From Rhizaria sp. SCN 62-66 (Eukaryota; Rhizaria, unplaced), in assembly GCA_001724265.1 (NCBI GenBank), contig MEDY01000041.1, positions 51,913-115,912 of the forward strand: a stretch of DNA of 64,000 nt, read 5' to 3'. A program made the position numbers and the translations under genes. Shown here piece after piece: positions 22,504 to 34,111 of the stretch; positions within the stretch are counted from its first letter, which is position 1; every line of letters starts with the position of its first letter. The notes under the pieces are model-generated. The model had not been told where the DNA came from, did no database searches, and was given only the letters and a program-made list of their open reading frames with translations.

Positions 22504-25123
22504 TTACTCCATCTTGGAGCGCTTGTCAGTGTGCTCGACGGCGGCCTCGTCCTCGGAGCCAGAGTGGTCGTTCATGTCGGACGCGCGCTCCTTGTCCTTC
22601 TTGTCCTTCTTGTCCTTCTTGTCCTTCTTTTCCTTCTTGTCCTTCTTCTCCTTCTTCTCTTTCTTCTCTTTCTTCTCCTTCTTGTCTTTCTTCTCCTTCT
22701 TGTCCTTCTTGTCCTTCTTATCCTTCTTCTTCTCCTTCTCCTCCTCCTCGCTCTCGTCGTCGCCGTCGTCGCCGTCGCTGGCGCTCTCGTCCTTCTCGGC
22801 GCCGCCGCCAGCCGCCTTCCAGGCCGCGACCTCGTCCGCGTACCGCAGCTTGTCCTGTGACGCCGCGGCCTCGAACGGCGCCTTGTCCTCGGCGCTCGCC
22901 TGCCCCCAAAGCGCGCCGATCTGCTTCGCCACCTCGGTGATGCTCAGCGACGGCTGCTCCGCGCGCACCTTGGGCCGCCGGTCCGCGGAGAAGAACATGA
23001 AGGCGCTCTGCGCGCGCTTCGGCTCGCCCTCCTTCTTGTTGCCCTTCTTCTTCCCCTTCTTGCCGCCCGCCGCAGCCTTCTTGGCGGCCGGCGCGCGCTT
23101 CGCCGCGGGCTTCTTCGCCGCGGCCTTCTTCTTGCGGCCGCCGTCGTCGCTGCCGTCGCCCTCGCCCTCGGAGCCCGAGCCGGAGCCGGAGCCGGAGCCC
23201 TCGGACTCGAAGTCGTCAGAGGACGACGACGAGTTGGCCTGCACAGTGTAACGTAACAGTAGGACAAACGAAGATACGAAAAGTGACAAGAGTGAGAATA
23301 TGTCGGTAAAAATCACAGGGTGACGAACACATTTCAAAGAAAAACACCAAAATTGTCACATCACACCAAAATATGAAATTGAAGGAAATACAAGTAGGAA
23401 TACAGAGCGTCAAAGCGAGATGCTACGGTACCTCAAAGCTGGAGGCGTCCTCCTCGGATTCGGAGCCTTCGGCGGCGGCGGTGAGTTGTGCCAGCAGACT
23501 GCCCGCGCCGCCCTCGGCCGCGCGCTTGCGGCCCGCCGCCGTGGGGTCCTCGGCGGCCTCGAGCCCGAGCTTGCCGAGGCGCTGGCGCATCGCGTTGGCG
23601 TTTTCGATGCGGATGTTCTTGCCCTCGAGGAACTTGAAGATGGCGTCGAAGGCGGTGTTGGGCACGGTGGAGAAGTCGAGCTGCGGCGTCGTCTTGTTCT
23701 TGAGCTTGAACACCAGGTCGAAGGAGGAGCTGGCGAAAGACGACTCGGCGCGCTTGAACGCCACCGAGATAACCTCGTCGTGGTAGAAGTGGAACACGGG
23801 CTTCTTGACGTAGAAGAACGAGTTGCCCAGGAAGAAAAGGATGCCGTCGTCGGCCTTGTAGGTCGCCTGCACGCCGACCTGCTGCGTCGGGTGCAGGTCC
23901 GCGAAGACCTTGGAGCCCTTGACGACGTTCTTCTTGATCACCGTGGAGAGCGCGTGCGGGATGATCACCTCGGGCGGGCCCTGCAGCGTGTCTTCGGCGA
24001 AGTTATCGTTGCCGAAGTGCGCCACGCGTGCCGCGGAGTCACCGCCGCCGAGCGGGACGGAGATGTCCGCGCCGCCCAGCGGCAGCTGCGCGATCAGGTA
24101 CGGGTACGCAGTTTGACCCTGTGTGTGTGCGTGTGTGTGGCAACAAAGACGTGTACGACATTTGGGGTTATATGACAATGGAGATGTGAGGGTTTGCAAA
24201 TCAAATTAGCATGCGGCATGATTAGTATGTAAGTACTCGTTGATCAAGAAAATCTTCATTCTACCTATCAAGCAGGGCCGCTGAAAGTCTTGTGTTTGAG
24301 GACTAATGCGCATGCGTACCTGACGGATGGGGGGCTCGACACCGATAATCATGATCTGCGCGTCCTCGTCGGGCTTGTCGAGGAGGAAAATGCGGGTAAA
24401 GTTGGCCACGGGGACCTTGTAGCTGAAGGTCGCCGTCGACATGCGGACGTGGTTGTAGAAGCACTGGAACGTGTACTTGCCGCGCGGCACGAGCAGAGGC
24501 ACCTCGAGCGTGCAGAGCGGCGTCTCGCCAGAGTCGACGTCGCCGGCGGACTGCAGCTGCTCGTTCAGCTGCTCGGCGGGCGTGGGCACAATCATGCGGT
24601 CCTCCTCGTCGTAGTGGGGTTGGACGAAGAAGCGGAGCTCGGTGAGCTCCTCGACCTCCTCGGCGGCCTGGTCGTCGGTCACGAACTCAAGAGCGAGCTC
24701 CTTCTTGCCGTGCACGACGCTCTGCGCCACCGAGGCCAGCGGCACGTCGAAGAGCAGCTTGTCGTCCAAGGTAAGCGAGAGCAGCCCGGCGTTGATTGCG
24801 ACCTCACCGTAGGACTTGCCGGAGGCGTCGAGCACGTTGTCCTTGACGGGCTTGTCGAGGGCCTGAATGATATCGCGCACCTCGGTCATCGCCGTCGCGG
24901 GGAAGCCCGAAAAGCGGAGGTACGTGTTATCCTTTTGCTGAATCGTCATCACAAAGCCGCGATTCGAGTCGTGGAGCGCGAAGGCCGCGATTGAGGCGGG
25001 CTCCACAGTGATCTGCTTGCCGCGGTTGCCCACGAACACGACGCCCTGCGCGGCGTCGAACGTGAAGGCACCGGAGATCTGGCGGCCCTGGGCGAGGTAT
25101 GCAATCGAGTCGTAGCTCGGCAT
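22504..25123 (-). CDS. SSRP1: FACT complex subunit SSRP1 (with HMG box)
   Basis: Histone-chaperone FACT subunit, partner of SPT16, acting on nucleosomes during transcription and replication. Three exons: 25123-24320, 24118-23432 and 23238-22504, with phase-0 introns of 201 and 193 nt (donors GTACGC and GTACCG). They join to 741 residues. The first join restores EPPIRQ-GQTAYPYLIAQ, a family hallmark. Layout: N-terminal SSRP1/POB3 domain (MPSYDSIAYLAQGRQISGAF), central tandem PH-like region through VFHFYHDEV and FKFLEGKNIRI, an acidic Ser/Asp/Glu segment (SSSSSDDFESEGSG), a Lys/Ala-rich linker, an HMG box at about 571-640 (PKRAQSAFMFFSADRR to LRYADEVAAWKA), and a Lys/Asp/Glu repeat tail. The HMG box is usual in animals and plants; fungal Pob3 lacks it and uses a separate Nhp6. 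The stop is TAA. Confidence 0.95.
22583..22735. repeat. coding repeat: Lys-Asp-Lys tract of SSRP1
   Basis: Imperfect tandem TCCTTCTTG/TCCTTCTTC units (read on plus) encode the KKDKKDKKEKK tail of SSRP1. A highly basic, strand-asymmetric purine/pyrimidine tract that could vary in length between isolates. Confidence 0.8.
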
Positions 25124-25545
25124 CTCTCTCTACATAGCACGGACGGGTGAAATCGACACAACAACCGGTCAACAGAAGGCACAGAGGTAGGAGATCGAGG
25201 CGTCAGAGAGAAGGTTTCCACGAAAGAATGCTGGGTGAGGCGAGAGTTTGTCATCGGGTCTGTGGACACACATCCTACTCTATGACGCAAAATATGATAC
25301 ACATTATACAAAAATTGTGTGCAGATTTAAGATAGTCCTATTACTAGGAATCTGACGTTGCACATGATGCTGGCCAAAGGGATCCACGACACCATCTGTT
25401 GCGCGCGAATCCGAGCGAAGCTGTGGATCACAATTTTCGCGAACCCTCTCGGTTCCAACCACAGCCGATTGTGGGAGATTTCAAGCAGCGGGCCTGCCAT
25501 AGCGTGATCGTCAATAGTTGAATTGAACATTGTTCGCGACTTAAC
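25124..25545. other. intergenic, divergent promoters of SSRP1 and hutD-like gene
   Basis: 422-base spacer between two divergently transcribed genes. No TATA-like element or other motif stands out. Confidence 0.45.
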
Positions 25546-26262
25546 ATGTCGCAAATTAACGTGTTCTTATCAGCTACACTCGACCGGATGCCGTGGAAGA
25601 ATGGTGGAGGCGTGACTCGCCAAGTCGTTTGCCACCCGCCTGGCACCACCATCAACAACTTCGACTGGCGTATCAGCATCGCAGATATCTCCTCCAGCGG
25701 CCCATTCTCTCTCTTCCCGGGCGTTAATCGTTCGCTGACACTGCTCTCCGGCCCTGGCGTGCAGCTCACCAGTGACGATGCGCACGGTGCTCCGGTGCAT
25801 ACCCTAGATTCGCTGCTCGCGCCTTACAGCTTCTCCGGCGACGTCCCGCTCTACTCCACCCTGATTCGCGATGGGGGACATTGCAGGGACTTTAACGTGA
25901 TGGTTCGCCGCACTATCGGCTCTCCACAAGTCTCGCTGTTTACTGCAAGCTCGGCTCACGCCGCTGCAGACGCTGAAGGCCGGGATACTGTGACGTGGAA
26001 GTTGCCCCAGAACGGTGCCGTATTCGTCTGCGCAGGTCGCTGGCGTTTGACGGAGCCAGACGGCACGTGCCACTGTCTTTCCAAGCCCATGGACGCGACT
26101 GCGACGAGCGCGAGCACAGCGGACGCCGGCGCTGACTCTAGCCTGTCTTCGACCCACGACGGCGCGCATTGGGCAGCGCTCGGGTCAGGCTACACGCTTG
26201 ATGCTGCAAGCGAGGATGCTATGGCGCTCACAGTCACTATCGCCCCTGCTGTGAATGAATGA
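25546..26262 (+). CDS. HutD/Ves family cupin
   Basis: Intronless, 238 residues, ATG at 25546, stop TGA. The N-terminus has the family signature MPWKNGGGVTRQV (about 15-27), then FDWRISIADISSSGPFSLFPGVNRSLTLLSG, which match the conserved blocks of bacterial HutD and E. coli Ves. Later blocks FSGDVPLYSTLIRDGGHCRDFNVMVRR also fit. The family is a double cupin; HutD is found in bacterial histidine-utilisation operons, with a regulatory or metabolite-binding role that is not firmly established. A Ser/Ala/Asp-rich insert near residues 185-205 is not typical. The family is mainly bacterial, so this is a candidate for old horizontal transfer. It sits between clearly eukaryotic genes, with host-like spacing. 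No other histidine-degradation gene is visible nearby. Confidence 0.88.
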   Translation: MSQINVFLSATLDRMPWKNGGGVTRQVVCHPPGTTINNFDWRISIADISSSGPFSLFPGVNRSLTLLSGPGVQLTSDDAHGAPVHTLDSLLAPYSFSGDVPLYSTLIRDGGHCRDFNVMVRRTIGSPQVSLFTASSAHAAADAEGRDTVTWKLPQNGAVFVCAGRWRLTEPDGTCHCLSKPMDATATSASTADAGADSSLSSTHDGAHWAALGSGYTLDAASEDAMALTVTIAPAVNE

Positions 26263-26995
26263 GCAGAATACTGGCATTGTGACTTGCCTTGTGCTTTCTT
26301 GCACAGAGGTAGTTAGTCGTGTATCCAAGAAGACTGTACTTCCGTTTTTTACCTTCAGGTTTGTTATCACCAGGCTTGAGTAGCACGCGTACGAATCTCT
26401 ATAGGCCCACTATATCACATACCTAATCGAGTGATATTTTTCTACATGTTATTTAGTCCGTAACAAATTTGAATACATATACGTACAGTACGTACATCAA
26501 TACATGTAACACATTATTGATCACATGATAGACTTTTGTATTCCACGCACAATTACATATAAACACAATACGAGAAACATATACAATGAATGTAAAAAGA
26601 ACGAAACAGAAATACTTCGAAACAAAAAAACTAAATGAAGAAGCAAAATACACGAAACGAAATTAAGGAGAGATGACCACAGCAAAACGAATACTACTCC
26701 GACCTGAACACGCGCGATTGCGATGAAGACGTACTGTTGTGAAATGCGAAACACAGTGCAATGGGGTCCATTGTAGTGGTGACAAAGAGCAGCGGTGGTA
26801 CTTCTACAGGAGCTTATGTTCTTGCGAACCAATGTGGCGAGTTCTGTTGTGACTGAAAGTGAGAGTGAAGCTGCGGCAATAATGTACAAATAATGCAGCT
26901 TGCGCAACTAAACCTCACCGTGTGATTTAGACGTTAACTTTGGTTATGACGAAAAGGACGATCGAGAAATTGACTGGAGCGAAGCAGTACAGTAG

Positions 26996-27068
26996 CAGTG
27001 CGGTAGCACTGTTGAGGCAGCTGCAACGCTTGGCTTACTGACTGTTACCGTAGCAGTACGGCAACAGT
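26996..27068. repeat. two neighbouring hairpins sharing a 12-base motif
   Basis: Hairpin 1: CAGTGC, loop GGTA, GCACTG (26996-27011). Hairpin 2: ACTGTT-A-CCGTA, loop GCAG, TACGG-C-AACAGT (27041-27068), 11 pairs with a single A/C mismatch. Both contain near-identical GTAGCAGTGCGG and GTAGCAGTACGG. No transcript or family can be assigned. Confidence 0.45.
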
Positions 27069-27237
27069 TTATCTCAATAGCCGCAAATAGAGCCAATGAG
27101 GTTAAACAGCAACATCCAAACTTTCAGTCAGTCGGCCTAGCCAGCGCTTGTTCGCGTGCAATCAAAGGGCACGGATGAGGTGAACGGAGAGCAAGAGAGA
27201 GGAGAAAGGGCAACACACAAGTCCGTCAAGTCGCGAC

Positions 27238-27267
27238 AGAGAGAGAGAGAGAGAGAGAAAAAAAAAA
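27238..27267. repeat. GA dinucleotide microsatellite followed by A run
   Basis: About ten AG units followed directly by a run of A. An ordinary simple-sequence repeat in an intergenic region. Confidence 0.9.
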
Positions 27268-27758
27268 GTGAAGGAATCGGAATAGCACCGGGAATGTGCG
27301 ACATTGAGCGACTTAGAGCAGCGAAGAAGAGACAACAAGCACAGGAAAGAGGAGAGCGCAAAACGGAAGAGTAGATCAGAGTGGCTACGTGTATAAACAC
27401 ACAAACAATTTATAAACAGAAAAGAAGGGATAAACAAACGAGGATAGACATCAACAGAGAGGGATAAAACAGGACAAGAGGAACCAACATACAAATAGGA
27501 ACAAAACAATGCAAGCATAAACAATCCATGAACCCAACACACAAACAAACAAGATGAGAGAACAGAAAGCAAATAATAAAGAGAGCACACCAAACAAATC
27601 CAGGAGCAACGAAGAAGGACTCAAATCTCACAAGGATGCGATCATCGACAATGACAGCATTGTCGACAACGATATTAACACAACGGAAGCAAGAATTCAC
27701 AGGCGTTCAGGCACAATTATAGCATCAATAACATCATATGCAACACAAAAAATGCAGT

Positions 27759-30700
27759 TTACTGCTGCTGCTGTTGCTGCTGTTGTTGTTGTTGCTGCTG
27801 CTGTTGCTGCTGCTGGAACTGCTGCTGTTGTTGTTGGTGATACTGCTGCTGCTGCTGCTGCATCATCTGCTGCTGCTGGTACTGCTGCTGCTGCTGCATC
27901 TGGAGCGACATGTGCACGGGCGCCATGCCTCCCGCGGGCGGCAGTTGCGCGCCCGTCAGCGGCGACACGCCGAATCCGGCGCCCACCCCCCCCGCGCCCG
28001 CGCCCGCGCCAGCGTTGCTGCCGCCCGCGAAGAAGCCACCCGGCGCGGCGTGAGGCGTGGTCAGCGGCGTCAGACTGGGGTGGCCCGGCCGGTGCGGCGG
28101 CGTCTGCGGCGGCGCGAAGGCCCCCGGCACCGCGCTCTGCCCCTGCCCCTGCCCCTGCCCCTGCCCCTGCCCCTGCCCCTGCGGCTGGCCCTGGCCCTGC
28201 TGCTGGCCCTGCAGGAGCTGCTGCTGCGTCGGGTTGTTGTTGTGCATGGGCGGCAGCGGGCGGTGCTGCGCCGAGTTGGACGCGGTAGGCGTCCACGACG
28301 GCGGCGGCATCAGCCCCGCGCCCCCGCCGCCCGCCCCCGCGGGGCCCGTGTTCGCGGTCACGCTCGCGGGGCCTAGCAGCCCGGACCGCGCGCCCGAGGC
28401 GGCGACGCCCGTGTTGAGGTTCAACCCACCGCCGCCGACGCCGCCGCTGACGCTTGAGGCAGTCGAATGCGAGTGCGAGTGCGCGTGCGGGTGCGAGGGC
28501 GGCAGCCCCAGCGAGCCGGCCGGCGAGGCGCGAGAGTAGGCCGACAGCGAAGGCGACGCCGCGGGGCCCGCGCTGGGGGCGGCGCCGACCGCGACGGGCA
28601 TCATGCCGCCCGGGAACGCGCCGCTGCTGCTCGCGTTAGGCGCGTGGCCATGACCGCTGGCGTTGCCGTTGTTACTGTTGACGGGGAAGTCGGTGTCGTG
28701 CGAGTCCTGCATCGACACGGGCCCGCTCGTCAGCGGCGCAGCACCCGTGCCCGCAGTAGCGCCGCCATTGGCGCCGCCGTTGGGCGTCGCGGCCATGGGC
28801 GAGCCCGTCGCCGCCGCTGTAGCCGCGTCGCCGCTGGTGCTGGCGCTGGCGTTGGCGCTGCTGTCGTTCGCGGTCACCATGGGCGAGGACGCGTCGCCGA
28901 CCGAGGACAGCAGCGACACTGACTCACCGCCGGCACCCGCGCCCGCGCCCGCGACCGGGGTGGACACGGCCGCAGCGGTGGCTGCTGCTGCTGCTGCGAC
29001 GGCGGCCTTCTGCGACTGGCGCTGCGCCTTCTGGTCGCGCATCGCGGCGAGGTTGGTGGAAAAGCTGCGCAGGTCGGTGATGATGCGCGCCTGGTTGGCG
29101 GTCTGCTGCTGTTGCTGCAGCACGGCCTGGTGCGCCTGCGCCTCACTCTGCCGCTGCGCCGCCTCCAGCCGGCTCTGCTGCTCCTGCCGCGCCACGTCCA
29201 GCGGGTCGAAGCTGTCGAGCGAGGCGCGCGTGAAGAACGGGTGCCTCGCCGCGACGTAGGGCGTCCACCGGCGCTCGGGATCCCACTGCAGCAGGCCCTG
29301 CAGCAGGTGGACGAACTTGACGCGCGTCGTGTGCTCCTTCTCGCGGACCTGCGGCGTGAGCGAGCGCTTGTACGGGTACAGGTGGATAACATCGGCCAGC
29401 GCGTAGCCCTTGTGGTACTGCTTCATCGGCGCCGCCTCGGTCCGCGTCTCGGCTGCGTGCGCCACGGCAGACTTGAGCATGTACGACGAGACAGCGCCCT
29501 CAGCATCGTGCACGATCGGCGCGCCCGCGTGGTCCAGCTCGTACGTGTGCTGCGCGTGCCCGTGCGCGCTGTTCGCGGCGCCGCCCGCCGCGGCGGCCTG
29601 CGCCTGAGCCTGGGCCTGGGCCTGAGCCTGCGCTTGGGCTTGAGCCTGTTCGGATCGAAAAGAAAAGATAGCAGATTACAGTTTACAGAGCGTGAGACAG
29701 AATAAACAACAGCAACATTTTGACGCACAAATATTTGAAACGTGGGTGAGGCAGCAGCTATGTTGTTTGACGCGAGGCAACATACCTGCACAACGGCGGC
29801 GGCGTGCGCGTGGAGCTCGTGGTCGGGCACTGGGATCACGGTCCCGTCGGGCGCGACCGTAGGCACCGGCGGCGGCGGCATCTGCGCCAGCACCAGCGGC
29901 AGCGTCACTGGCACCGGCACGGGCGCGTTGGCGGCGCCGGGCGGGGCGGCGTCGCGGTGCAGCGCCGCGTTGGCCGCCGTGCGTGGCACGAAGTACTGCG
30001 CGGCCGCCTTGGACTGGCGGATGATGCGGTCTGGGGGCAGCCCCACCGTGTTGACGATGCGTGCAACCTGTGGCGAGGAACAAAGAACGAGGGAGAGTGG
30101 AGTGAGTGAGTGAAAGATGACGGAGCCGTAAATGCAAAGGTATTTGATTATTAATCACTGATTCATCCCTCTTGTTGTCAATATTATTCAATATTATAAA
30201 ATGCAACGACTTAAGCGCACCTGGTTGTACTGCGAGGAGCCGGGGAAGAGCGGGAGCCCAAGGAAGAGCTCGGCCAGAATGCAGCCCAGCGACCACATGT
30301 CGATGGCGCAAGTGTAGGGGCAGCCGAGGAGCACCTCGGGGGAGCGGTAGAAGCGCGACTGGATGTACGAGTACACGGTCTGTGACTGTAGACACGCGGA
30401 GCCGAAGTCGATGACCTTGATGTCGGCCGAGGTGAGGCGGCACAGCAGCACGTTCTCGGGCTTGAGGTCGCAGTGGATGACCTGCGCCTCCTTGAGCGTC
30501 ACCAGAGCGTCAAGCATCTGGCGGCCGAAGTTGCGGATCAGCTGCAGTGTCACGCCGCGGAACTGGTTCTGCTTGATAAGCTCGTACAGGTTCACGGAAA
30601 GCATCTCAAAGACGAGGCAGAGGTGGCCCTTGAAGGTGAAGTGGTCAGAGAGGCGCAGCAGGTGGCGCTTGTCTTCGGGATCGTGCACCTGGTTCAGCAG

Positions 30701-31710
30701 GCGCAGCAGCTTGATCTCGACCCACGCCTGCGCACGCAGAGGACATACAGCAGTGAAAGAGTGATGAATTGGTGAGCGATCGATGCAAAGTAAAGACACA
30801 GAAAGAGATTTAGCCGTTGCTATGATTCATTGCGAGATGGATCGTGTTGCCGACGTACCTGGTTAGTATAGGCGGGCTTGTTCTTGATGACCTTGACGGC
30901 GCGGATCTGCTTCGTCTCGCAGTCCTCGCACTTGACGACCTGGCCGAACGTGCCCTGCCCCAACAGCTCGAGCACGCGGTAGCTCTTGAAGCGTCCCGAG
31001 TCAGAGTACAGGATGTCGTTGACGCACATGACCAGGTTCGCGTTGGCGTTGTCATGCCCGTTGTTGCCCACGCGCGCCGAGGGCTCCGTCAGCACGCGCC
31101 GCGGGTTCGAGCTGCGGTGGTAGTCGAACTGCGGGTTGACCTTCTTGTACAGCGACACGATCTGCCGCGTCGCCTGCATCGTCAGCGGCGCGCTGGGGTC
31201 CAGCGCCTGCGCCTGGGCCTGCGCCTGGGACGACGCCGCGCCCGCGCCCGCCGCGCCGCGCCCGCCGGGGCCCGCGTTGGCGGCCGCGGCGCCGCCGGCG
31301 GGGGTACCAGCAGCCGCGGCGGCGGCGGCGGCGGCGTTGGCGGCGGTGGGGGCCGGGACGGCGCCGGAGGGCACAGGAACGCCGACGCTCTTGGGCACGA
31401 TAAGGCGCGCGCGCTCCTCGCGCAGCGCGTCGACGTCGACGCCCGACGCGGCTAGGTCCTGAGGCGTCTGTGGCGACGGCGGCAGCCCCGTGCGGCGGCA
31501 CGCGTTGGGGCGGAACTGGTGCGCCACGATGCGCGCGCGCCGCCCAGGGTCGGGGCCAAAGATCGCGAAGCGCTTCGGGCCGGCGGCCGCAGCCGCGGCC
31601 GCGGAGGACGAGGACGAGGACGAGGACGATGAAGAGGACGAAGGGGCAGCGGTGACTGTTGAAGCGACGGGGGCGGGCGCGGGGCCGCCGCCGGGAGCGA
31701 GGGTGGACAT
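27759..31710 (-). CDS. YAK1: Yak1-type DYRK protein kinase
   Basis: Dual-specificity kinase of the Yak1 subfamily, which in other eukaryotes links nutrient and stress signals to growth arrest. Four exons: 31710-30859, 30727-30221, 30067-29786 and 29645-27759, with phase-0 introns of 131, 153 and 140 nt; product about 1175 residues. Landmarks: glycine loop GQGTFGQVVK (near 245), AVKVIKNKPAY with catalytic Lys, joined to AWVEIKLLRLL; catalytic loop HCDLKPEN (near 368), DFGSA (near 393), activation loop TVYSYIQSRFYRSPEV with the DYRK YxY autophosphorylation motif, and AIDMWSLGCILAELFLGLPLFPGS. The C-lobe is interrupted by an insert of about 150 residues, with Ala-Gln repeats at the exon 3/4 junction, before LLQGLLQWDPERRWTPYVAARHPFF. 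The C-terminal tail of about 480 residues is Ser/Gly/Pro/Gln-rich with GQ repeats and ends in poly-Q. All catalytic residues are intact. The stop is TAA. Confidence 0.95.
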
Positions 31711-32898
31711 GGGGGTGTGTTACGGGAGAGAAGAAAGAGACGGAAGGGGAGAAAGCCCTTAGTCAGAAATGGGTGCGGCGGGCGGCGGACGACAACGACG
31801 ACAGCGACGACGACGACAAAGAGCTGAGTCTGGGTCGAGAGCGAGCGGCGAGGTGTGCCCGGGGGCCGGGGGAGGGTGCGCGACGACAAACGACGCTGTG
31901 TAGGGGATAAGGGAGAGCGAGGGGAGCTCTGGGGAGTGCTTCAGGCTGGCTGGCTGGCTGGCGGGCTGGCGCGGGCGCGGGCGCGGGCGAGCACTGGCAA
32001 GCACAAGCGGGACTGGGACTGACCGTGGATAGGCGGGCTGGACGGGCGAGCTGATTTGTCAGCTGTCTGAGTGTTCAGGGGACTGTTCTTCACAAAGAAA
32101 GAATAAACACAAATGTAAGAAGTGGATGAGATGTAGTAAATAGGTATACGAGATAATAGGACGAGTATAAGCGCGTGCGACAGCTTGGACAGGACGGTCG
32201 AGAGGGAAGAATCAGGCGAGATTGTGTTGAAGGCTCCAGAGCGGACAAGTTAACTGAGAATAGCAATTGAACAGAACTGTACGGTATTAAACGTCGGTGA
32301 CAACGTTAAATACAAACCGATGTCCACTTGTCTCGTCACAAATGCCACATAATCGCCTCAAATAGTGACTTGAGGGAGCAACAGGGCGCTTGTTGGAAGT
32401 TAGGACTAGCAATCGCAGGGCCTCAGAACCAACTGAGATCGCGATGTGAATATCCCATCCGGATGAATATCTCTCAATACACTGTTGCATTCAAAACAAC
32501 CTCCCAGCTCCGTCATCAGTGCCCGCAATTTACCGCCCCAAAACAATTCCCCCCTCTGACTGCGTCGTAACGAGAGACCGGGACGGCGGAGCAGCAAAGA
32601 TCACAGCCGAGTTCCGAAAAATGTTTCCACCACAAACTGGTTTCTGGTCGGTCAGCTCAGTCATGACAGGTGAGGCGGAGATTCATTCATTGAGCAAGCA
32701 AGAAAGTAAGCATCTTGGACTTGCTCTTCTTCTTCCGGACTGAATAAGAAATATTTCGACATGAAGACAACAATAGTAGACAAATATTATATTTTTGCGC
32801 GCTAAAATCGACTTTCTCTGCGGTAAATAGCTCTCAACTTTCATTGGCTCGGATCTTCACTCGCCCACTCCTAATTGACCATCACTCTTCATAGCGCA
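31711..32898. other. intergenic, divergent promoters of Yak1 and Coq11-like gene
   Basis: About 1.2 kb between divergent genes. The part next to 31710 is GC-rich and purine-rich on plus (pyrimidine-rich leader of Yak1 on minus). The rest is mixed. Short open frames have no family resemblance. Confidence 0.5.
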
Positions 32899-34111
32899 AT
32901 GTCTACCCCTCAAGAGCAATCCCAGCTCGTCCGCGACAGCCTTATGGTCTTTGGCGGCACCGGCTACATTGGCAAAGTTGTCTGCAAGACTGCTTTGGCG
33001 ACTGGCTACGACGTACGTTCCTTTGGTTTCATCCCTTCGCATCTGCCACCACAAACAGTACTCAACAACCCCCCTCCAACGATGCATTGACGAGGACACA
33101 CGCCAAGTTGAGCTTTATTTGACATATTTCTCCACATACTACGGGTACACAATCTTTGTTTATGTCTTCAACCACGTCTTTAACCCGTCTCTGCCGTTTT
33201 GTGTCCTTTTTGACTTAAACTGTAGGTGACCGTGGTCACTCGCAAGACCCCCGCTCCGGCCGCTCTCGAGCCCTGGCAGGAGCCCATCGCCTTCATCGAG
33301 GCTGATATCAACGACAGCAAACAGGACGACCGCTGGGTGCCCCAGATTGCCCGCCACAAGGGCGTTATCTCCTGCGTTGGCGCCTTTGCCACAACGCAGA
33401 AGGAGATGGAGCGTGTACGTTTCCTCACTTGAAGCTATAATACCACTTGCTGAGATATATGACACTCTATATCAAGTTTTACAATTCCGATTTTGGAAAT
33501 ATGTTATGGGTAATGATTTAGACAATATCATATTTGAAGTCTCGATAACTCGATCTCACCATTGTATCATCCGTTTGTGCACACTTGCACTACTTCTTGC
33601 TTGTCACTTGTCGCTTGTCACTTGTTGCCTGCCGCTTCGCCGTGTCCAGATCAACGGCGCCGTCAACGAGCGCATCGTCTCTGCCGTGGCCGCGACCCCG
33701 TCGACCCGCTTCACCTTTGTCTCAGCGCACGCCTTTATCCTCCCCGGCCTGCTCCTCAACGGCTACTATGCCGGCAAGCACCGCGTCGAGACGGCCATCG
33801 AGCAGCAGCTCCCGGGCCGCGGCGTCGCGTTGCGCCCCTCCATGGTCTACGGCGTCCGCGGCGGCTTCGACTCGGGGCTCTTTGCGCGCCCCTGGGCGAA
33901 GCTGGCCAATGCGATCCCGCACGGCGAGACGGCGCGCAAGGTGCCCGGTTACGACATGCTCTGCGTACCGCCCGTGTCGGTGCAGAACGTCGCCAACGCC
34001 GCCGTCGTCACCGCGGGCAAGGGCGCCGCGGACCCCCGTGTGCCCAAGGCCGGCCAGTCCCCGTTCATCGACGTGTTCGCCATCCAGGACAACTTCGGCA
34101 GCACCGCGTAA
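32899..34111 (+). CDS. atypical short-chain dehydrogenase, Coq11/NDUFA9-like
   Basis: NAD(P)-binding Rossmann protein of the extended/atypical SDR type that includes yeast Coq11 (coenzyme Q complex) and complex I subunit NDUFA9. Three exons: 32899-33012, 33226-33414 and 33650-34111, with phase-0 introns of 213 and 235 nt, both with GTACGT donors; 254 residues. The nucleotide motif is MVFGGTGYIGKVVCKTAL (GGxGxxG) followed across intron 1 by VTVVTRK. Later blocks: ISCVGAF, INGAVNERIVSAV, FTFVSAH, LRPSMVYG, and VSVQNVANAAV. The YxxxK catalytic pair of classical SDRs is replaced by YYAGKHRVE, as in this subgroup. The TAA at 34109 overlaps a strong donor GTAAGT at 34108. Splicing to an acceptor at 34300-34301 would replace the last residue by AYNVGVNM and give 261 residues; I cannot choose between the two ends. 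Confidence 0.88.

Larger units (their letters stand above)
26263..27758. other. long intergenic stretch (about 1.5 kb)
   Basis: Spacer between the convergent ends of the HutD-like gene and Yak1. It contains two short hairpins (26996-27068) and a GA microsatellite (27238-27267). Open frames here are A-rich or antisense artefacts with no family resemblance. Confidence 0.5.

Noticed and set aside
22459-23251. Ser/Phe- and Leu-rich plus-strand frames opposite SSRP1 exon 3
   Set aside because: Antisense of the Lys-Asp-Lys tail and HMG box; SSRP1 exon structure explains the region.
27697-28376. Leu/Ala-rich and Ala/Pro-rich frames over the Yak1 poly-Q end
   Set aside because: Other-frame readings of CAG/CTG and GGN repeats (poly-Leu, poly-Ala); no independent coding evidence.
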